Assembly: GCA_944472155.2 (NCBI GenBank)
Contig: OX235271.1
Coordinates: forward strand, 119,851,329 to 119,915,328
Source of the DNA: Trichobilharzia szidati
Taxonomy: Eukaryota; Platyhelminthes; Trematoda; Strigeidida; Schistosomatidae
Length of the DNA: 64,000 bases
Direction: 5' to 3'
The notes beneath the pieces are model-generated. The model was not told the DNA's origin, ran no database searches, and worked only from the letters and a program-made list of their open reading frames with translations. Made by a program: the position numbers and the translations under genes. Shown one piece after another: positions 57,574-64,000 of the stretch (position 1 is its first letter; each line of letters begins with the position of its first letter).

Positions 57574-59514
57574 TTAAAATAACTGGCTAGATTCTATGCA
57601 AAATCTCTATACAGAGACACATTCTGTCATATTCTGAAGCAATAGGCACTGGTAAAATTAGGCCTTGGATGCATGTGCGAAAACAGCTAACCTACCTGAG
57701 TTATCCTAATATCATACTACCATGAGTAATGTTGAATATCGTCATCCTTACTCTTAAATTCCTTCGTATTTTGTTTGAGTCAATCCACCTTTCTTTTTTC
57801 GCTTTTATAATAACTGGTTTGTCAAGAGGTGCAAACAGACTGTTCGGAATGTATTGTACAATTACATCTGATTATTTCAACCAACTTCGTCTTCTGGTAA
57901 CACTTTCTAGATTTATTCATAGGAGTGATTGTATTAAATTTACTAAGTTATTAATCTTAAATGTGCTTCCAGAATTTGACTGTTTGCAGGAACTTAGGAA
58001 AAGAAATATTTATGTTAGTTTCATTTATTTAGCTCCTTATATGTGAACACCATCACAGAACCAAATAATTAGCAATAGTTAGCGAATATCATTAGTAATT
58101 TTATCTGCTTAAGTATCCACTACTGTCTGATCATTTAAAAAGACAAAACTAGTCTAAATTCATTAAAACTTTTATTTGGCATATTATTAAAGTCACTGGG
58201 AATATTAGCACATTTATGTAAACGAAATTATTATTTAATTTTTTTAAATTTGAGGCGTGAACAGCTGTTTAGTTTACAAGCCAGATCACATGCTTAATAA
58301 TATCAGTAATCAACTAATAAAACACCCTAAATGTTTTATATTCGATTAGTTGTTTGTTTAACTCTTACCATTTAAAAATAATACCATTTTATATCTTAAT
58401 CACCAGAATTAAAAGAAATTAATAAAATAATAATAGAATAAGTAGAGAATTTAAACAGTTTCCACGTGGGATTTTTAAAACCGTAGTAGAACAACTAGTT
58501 TTGGAAGTTATTCAAAGAGAAACTATCCACTTGACCATATACACTTCTACTCATTTTTCATAAGCAATATTATGTTTTGTCTAGAATAACTATTTATTTG
58601 CAAAACTATGGTAGTTGCTCATGTTTGCTCATGAAACTTATGCATAGTATATGTGCAAAATTTTCATAGGAAGAGAGCATCATTTTGCCTGCCTGTAAGC
58701 AATTAAATTAAAAGGTATATTATTATAAACTATTTTCAAAAAACCATTGTCTTTTATGTTCTCTCCACAGGAATGAATAATTATTTCTTTAATATTTTCC
58801 TTAACTAATAGAACTTACAAGATGACCTGTGTTATTAAAACATTTGCAGTAAATACTGTCTGTAACACAATTTCATGCCAATTGAGAAATAATGAAGCCA
58901 TACCAGGCACAATTGTTTGGATGTCTTGTACCATCGATCAGAATCAATGTTTACGGTGACAAGAACAAAAACCAGAATTTATATAAGCAGAAAATAAAAA
59001 CCAGAACTAAAAATAGATGGATTAGAATAAACTGTAAACGCATAAATGCGTTAAGGTTAATCGCTTAAAGTAAGTAAATTTACTCGTAAAGCGTAAACCA
59101 CAACTCAGTCTCAAATCTTTATCTAAAAGTTAATAGCAGGGTTTCATTCGGCTTACAGTTAGTGTCAAAAAGTTTATATAAACGTCATACTGTGAATAGG
59201 GTATGTATCACTGACTTTACCCAATACTCATTAAGTTTCTTTCTTATGATTTTTGTTCGATTTAAATGGAGCGAATATATCTGGTTTCAAATTCAATAGG
59301 AGTTAACACATACCCTAATCTCACAAAGCCTGGAAAAACACACTCAATGAATAAGAAATGGAACCCTGTTAGCAGTCAGGTGTCATGTTGTAATCATCAG
59401 ACAACTGGATTGTAGCAGAAATCACAGCGGTTCTAACCAAAGTGCCGGTGTGTGGTAAACTGCATGTATTATTGTATTGTTAACAGTGAACCTGTCTGAT
59501 TTTCTTTTGATTCT
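57574..59514. other. No certain feature
   Basis: The plus-strand frame at 57729-58046 (105 codons, rich in Leu, Ile and Phe) is not recognised. The remainder is AT-rich and empty. Confidence 0.3.
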
Positions 59515-59694
59515 TTTTATTATAGCTTGATTCCACACAGTATTTTGGTACAACTATGGAATTTTCAGCACCTGATATCGGTAGCCCAAATTTAGCAGGC
59601 CGATCACTGATATCAGGTGTGCATCGGCCGGGGATCGAACTGCGTACTATGTTCATGGTCAGCAAGCGTCCTAACCGCTGTGCCACCGATGCAC
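59515..59694 (-). mobile_element. tRNA-like SINE of the GCGTCGGTGGC family, copy b
   Basis: On the minus strand: GCATCGGTGGCACAGCGGTT, AGGACGCTTGCTGACC, B-box-like TTCGATCCC, body (GGCCTGCTAAATTTGGGCTA) and tail (TGTGGAATCAAGCTATAATA). Full length. Confidence 0.75.
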
Positions 59695-60189
59695 ATTTCA
59701 GTGAGATGTGTAAAAGATATGAAAACCCGATGGATAAGCGAATATTATCAGTCTCATACCAGTATAATATTATGATGGGACTAGAACCAATGAATTCTAG
59801 TGCAAAATATTTAAACTATCTAAAAATGGTTTAAGACCGATTAAATGGTGAGTGGTAAAAACCCACTCGAATATTTTTCTGAATTACCAAACTATATTTT
59901 GCTTTATATTCCATGTAATTATTCACAGTAGGTTGTACACATTTATATTATTTGTGTGGTAATTTAGATTAGTACGTTTACTGAGTAACAGTTGGCGTCG
60001 TTGAGTGAAAAAAAGGCACACTAGGACTCTACTTATTCCATTTACAGAGGAGTAATTGATCAAATATTAATATACTAATTACCATATATAATTTTCAGAT
60101 AGGATACAGTGGCTAAGTACTGCTGTTAATACACTAACTACGAAAACTCTTTTCGGTGGATGACTGAGGTCTCGGTCTCACCAGCTGCA

Positions 60190-60930
60190 TTTATTATTAT
60201 ATTATTATTATTGTTTCCTTTAATTCCTAGAGGAACACAGGGCTTCAGCCATACGTCTCCATTGCGGTCGGTGCTCTGCTAACGTTTTCACCTGACTCCA
60301 CGTCTGCCCACATGCTTTCATCTCCTCTTCACACGACTTCCTCCATGTTACCCTTGGACAACCAACTCGCCGCTTCCCATTCGGGTTCCACTCGAGCGAT
60401 GGCCTGGCATGTGATGTCACTTGATGGTTTTCTTAGAGTATGGCCAATCCGCCTCCATTTCTTCCTGCATATTTGTTGCACAATCGGCTCCTGGTTGGTT
60501 CGCCTCCAGAGATCGATCCCTGTTACTGATCTTTTGTGGCTGGCCGTTTGATCTTGAGTATTGAGTGAAGACAGCTGTTGATGAAGGTCTGTAGTTTGTT
60601 CGAAGTGCTCTTCATGATGCATCAAGTCTCTGATCCGTGTAGTGAGTAGCACTGACTTCACATTGGAGTTGAAAATCCGGATCTTATTTTTGATGCTGAG
60701 AGTTGTTGACCTCCAAACAGACTTGAGAGTAGTGAAAGCTTGTCTTGCTTTTCCGATTCTTGCTTTGATATCCTCGTCAGTTCCGTCCGCCTGTAGTTGA
60801 AACGATGCTTACCTGGTAGGTAGGTAAAAGAGGTTGTTTCTTTCAGGTTCCTCCCATTTATGCTGATTGTTGTCTGTTGTTGTTACTGTTGCTGTTGTCC
60901 AGGAATTTTCATCTCATACATGCTAAATGC
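60190..60930 (-). mobile_element. RTE-like non-LTR element, 5'-truncated, with trinucleotide tail
   Basis: The minus strand encodes NQEPIVQQICRKKWRRIGHT with LRKPSSDI, then, in a second frame, WNPNGKRRVGCPRVTWRKSC, GQTWSQVKTLAEHRPQWRRM and EALCSS, the RTE C-terminal tail. It ends with a run of AAT/ATA units (60190-60212 inverse), the simple-sequence tail typical of this clade. Frameshifts disable it. Confidence 0.8.
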
Positions 60931-60974
60931 TGCAGTTTAATTCAGCACTGAATGCCCTTTTTACGGCTGTATTT

Positions 60975-61399
60975 TTTAAGCCTTGTATTTAAATCTTACT
61001 GATGTCATCTACACCTATTTTTGTTCGGGAGTTAAAGATAAACTGCCCGATTTCGCCTTTTCTATATGTATCTACCAATTTGACTGCTCTTGTGCAGCCA
61101 CTTACATAGGCCATACAACTAGGCGCGTTTATCATTGGATTTCCGAACACCATCCTGCGTGGTTAAGTAAAGGACAAACAAAATCCATTCATAGCTCTAT
61201 TCTATCTGATCTCGTGGATACAGAACACAAGACTGGTGTTAACGAGGCTTTCAGGGTCATCTACCGCATACCAACTAATCTTAACTTTGCCTTAAGAGTT
61301 CGTCTACTACATATTGCTGAGGCTGTTGGGAAGTCTAGCCTCTGTATCCAAAAGAAATTTGTTCAGATGCTTTTCTTACCTTGGCCATCATGGGTTTAA
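60975..61399 (+). mobile_element. Penelope-like element, 3' end with GIY-YIG endonuclease, third subfamily
   Basis: The frame at 60983-61399 reads KDKLPDFAFSICIYQFDCSC, AATYIGHTTRRVYHWISEHH, PAWLSKGQ, LVDTEHKTG, FRVIYRIP, LLHIAEAVG and QMLFLPWPS. The endonuclease frame is open but YIGHT replaces the usual YIGRT, and the conserved alanine-isoleucine-arginine tract is shortened. The reverse transcriptase is missing. It starts about 45 bases from the 5' truncation point of the RTE fragment, facing away from it. Confidence 0.85.
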
Positions 61400-61551
61400 T
61401 GCTCTTCAGTTTGTTGTGGAAATTTCCTTAATTTTATTTGATATTTTATTTGCTATTACATTTTTATGCTTATTATAAATTATGCATCTTTCTTGAAATG
61501 CAATTTCACATTGATCTCAACAAATCGATAGTATTTAAAAGACACCAGTAT

Positions 61552-61730
61552 TGTGGCACAGTGGTTAGGACTCTCGCCGACCATGCACATGGTCTGGGGT
61601 TTGATCTCCTGCCGACGCACACGTGATATCAATGGTTGGCCTGCAAAATTTAGGCTACCGATATCCATGCTAAAAATTCCATACCTGTGCCAAAAGTACT
61701 GTGTGGTTTCAAGCTATAATCAAAAAAATA
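61552..61730 (+). mobile_element. tRNA-like SINE of the GCGTCGGTGGC family, copy c
   Basis: TGTGGCACAGTGGTTAGGAC, CTCGCCGACCATGCACATGG, B-box-like GGGTTTGATCTCC, body with GGCCTGCAAAATTTAGGCTA, tail TTTCAAGCTATAATCAAAAA. Follows the Penelope end by about 150 bases. Confidence 0.75.
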
Positions 61731-61944
61731 ATGATGATTATCCTAGAATATTCTATGCATATAGACATATATACATAATTGTAGAGCCAAAAAAGGAGAT
61801 TATCGAAAAGGATATTCTTTCCTCATTCTTTCTAAATATATGTATTTTAGTTTATACTACAGTTTTTTTTATTTCTTTCAATTTTGAGTGGAAAGTAGAG
61901 CTTTATGCTTCCAAAGTTTCAGTAGCGGTAGTTTAGTTTATTTG

Positions 61945-62090
61945 AGGCAGGATTACTAGCCCCCCAACCAACCTTTCCACATTTCTAAGTTAGCTGTCAG
62001 TTATAATTATAGTCAATATTTAGGAATGCGTTCGCCGAAAATCAAACCCTGACTTCCCACGAGGCTGGCAAGCATTGTACTATGAAATGA
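61945..62090 (-). repeat. Fragment related to the GAAGGTTGGGC SINE family
   Basis: CCCCCAACCAACCTTTCCAC, then a remnant CAAACCCTGACTTCCCACGA and GGCAAGCATTGTACTATG, resembles the inverse layout of the 47541-47772 element. Decayed. Confidence 0.35.
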
Positions 62091-63464
62091 AGATATTTCA
62101 GTTTAGTACCTACTTGCTTTCATTCTTATATTCTAAAAAATGTTTCAGGTTTCAGGGGATGAGAATCTGAAGCACGCTCAATATTTAGAGTTGGTGTGAC
62201 TTGAATTAAATCAACAAGTCTTGAAAAACACTACTTTTTTCCAGACCAATCAAATTAACCCATGCGACCAATGCTATTCACAAAGGAATTATGTCAAGTA
62301 GTTTTTTTTAGGTTAAGGGAAAGTTGTTTCACTTTGAAGCAGCGGTATTGACGAGAGTTTCTTATCAATAGTTTCATTTTTCCAAAGAAAAAGAATACAC
62401 GTTAATTATTTAAGACAAAGTTATGACATAACATTACGATTAAAACAATTCAGTAATACCAAAAGGACACTGAACGAGAACAAGCAACTGAAAATTCAAT
62501 GATCATTCAGTCACTTCCTTACGATATATTGCTGTCATTTTAGCAGATTATCAATCTAGAAAACCACAGTATATCTTCAAGTTAATTTATTTCTAAACCT
62601 CAAGAATGAGTCTCTATGATCGCTTAAGATATAATATTACCTTCCTATCCATGACAAATGTCTTTAATAAGTGAGGTGCTGGTTCATGCAGATATTGTGT
62701 ATTTGCTCCTTCATAGAACCAGTGGACATCTAAAGTTGTCGATTTGGTTTCCTAAGTGTGCTCACTGAAGACAAGAAATATCAACTGTTCGAAGACATAA
62801 TTAACAGAACTACATACAGTTTCATTTATTCTCATGTAATGTATATAGGTATATTTATACATGGCACGATTGTTAACACATACTGCAGCATACAGGAAAT
62901 ATTTGAGACGACAAAGAACTCGACAGAACACATGAAGAGTGTTTGTTTCGCTAACTACATTCTCAGAACAACAAATTTAAGTGAACAGTATTCTTTTCAA
63001 TAAGGGAATCTAATTCACCTCAGGCTTTAATGTATGTACATATACATATATGCACATGCATATATATATATATATACGAAAATAAATATTAAACGAAATC
63101 TGGTCATGGTTATTCATCAGTGGGGTGATAATAATATGCATATAAATTGGGAATTTAGTCGTAAGAAGTAACAGTAGTGAAAATTGAAACAATTTGTAAT
63201 CACAGGAACAGTGAAAGCTTAGAACATCTATGGAAAAATGGTATTTAATGAATTCATAAATCGCGGTAAGACTCGTCAGTTGAATCCTATACAAACTATC
63301 TTACGAGTTTAAATCATACATGTTAAAATACTTATAATGATTCAATTTGATTCGGCGGTCAAATTATTCCAGGAAATCCGTAACATCTGCAGTCTGGATA
63401 CTTATGCTATAAAAATCCTGTTATTTAGTCCTATATGGTTTAGATTTATTTAATAGTGTGAAAT
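62091..63464. other. No certain feature
   Basis: AT-rich. Two patches recall other repeats: 62975-63000 (AGTATTCTTTTCAATAA) and 63353-63408 (similar to 25635-25690). Confidence 0.3.
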
Positions 63465-64000
63465 ATTCCCATATCATGAATTAAAAGTCAATCTGAACGA
63501 AGAATATTCTTTTCAATAATTTCTTCTCTCTTCAGGTTCTTACAATTATAAAATATAATATTTATTGTCGTTACAATAATGGCCAGTTATGTGGCGGATA
63601 CATTTTTTAACGTCGAATAACAGATTAGTTATGGGGTGTCAAAATAAATAGTCGTATTTGTGTGACAAACGTGCTAGGCTGAAATCGATTAAAATATATT
63701 GTAAAATGGGAGACAATGGTGGTGATTAGTCATAACAGATTTGTAGAGTGTGGGGTAGGAAAATTGACAAGTCAGTTCAAGGTTATAAAAGGTGTCAGGT
63801 GAGTGGCTAGTACAAAGTGGTATGTATTAAACAGGAGATAGTACGACTGCAATGAGAGGTTCATAACAAAATGACGAATATGCGAAATGAAACAGGTGGA
63901 GGCATATATTGAGAAAAGAGAATGTAACTAATAATAAGTCTGGATAGTATAAATGGAAAATTCGATAGTATTGAGAGAATGTTTGTATGAAAGGCATAAA
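63465..64000 (+). repeat. Third copy of the 17.2 kb repeat family, runs off the window
   Basis: From ATTCCCATATCATGAATTAA onward it matches both arms of the 17225-17788 palindrome, including CTGAACGAAGAATATTCTTT and GGGGTGTCAAAATAAATAG. It continues past ATTGACAAGTCAGTTCAAGG into 220 bases of further sequence that is absent at 17 kb. It is therefore the longest copy, and its end lies beyond 64000. Confidence 0.8.

Noticed and set aside
57729..58046. A 105-codon plus-strand frame
   Set aside because: No recognisable motif, and composition expected from AT-rich DNA; it cannot be supported as a gene.

Overview
This window looks like an AT-rich flatworm nuclear genome, most likely from a schistosomatid blood fluke. 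I infer that from the repeats: many tRNA-derived SINEs with a degenerate hammerhead ribozyme (the architecture known from schistosome Sm-alpha), Penelope-like elements with GIY-YIG endonuclease ends, and RTE/SR2-like non-LTR retrotransposons. The species cannot be fixed from the sequence alone. No bacterial operons, CRISPR arrays or rRNA genes were seen.

One host gene can be supported. Seven short minus-strand exons between about 29.8 kb and 1.65 kb have good splice signals. Most join in phase, and together they encode about 400 residues that resemble the extracellular amino-terminal domain of an ionotropic glutamate receptor (clamshell, periplasmic-binding-protein type I fold). Exon order is 29731-29785, 20556-20675, 18318-18827, about 15279-15424, 9529-9582, 7485-7589 and 1652-1858. 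The ligand-binding core and membrane segments would lie beyond position 1, and the signal peptide upstream of 29.8 kb. Its introns hold most of the repeats in the left half.

The right half (30-64 kb) shows no convincing host exon. It contains a Penelope-like element split into two opposite-facing halves (about 44.65-47.15 kb), a decayed Penelope copy (49.9-51.6 kb), a Penelope end (61.0-61.4 kb), three RTE 3' ends (34.2, 39.8 and 60.2 kb), many SINEs, and a repeat at 63.48 kb running off the window end. The left half contains a nearly complete but broken RTE element (21.8-24.9 kb) and Penelope ends at 6.3 and 25.8 kb.

The most striking theme is fold-back DNA. At least seven loci (2.9, 5.2/5.8, 12.5/13.1, 17.2/17.7, 25.2/25.6, 31.7/32.0 and 44.0/44.2 kb) are inverted repeats, most built from or around SINEs, and the split Penelope element has the layout expected of twin priming. 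Together they suggest that reverse-transcription products here are often inserted as snap-back copies. The second theme is a hammerhead ribozyme whose reconstructed family consensus looks complete, while every genomic copy inspected has at least one core defect.
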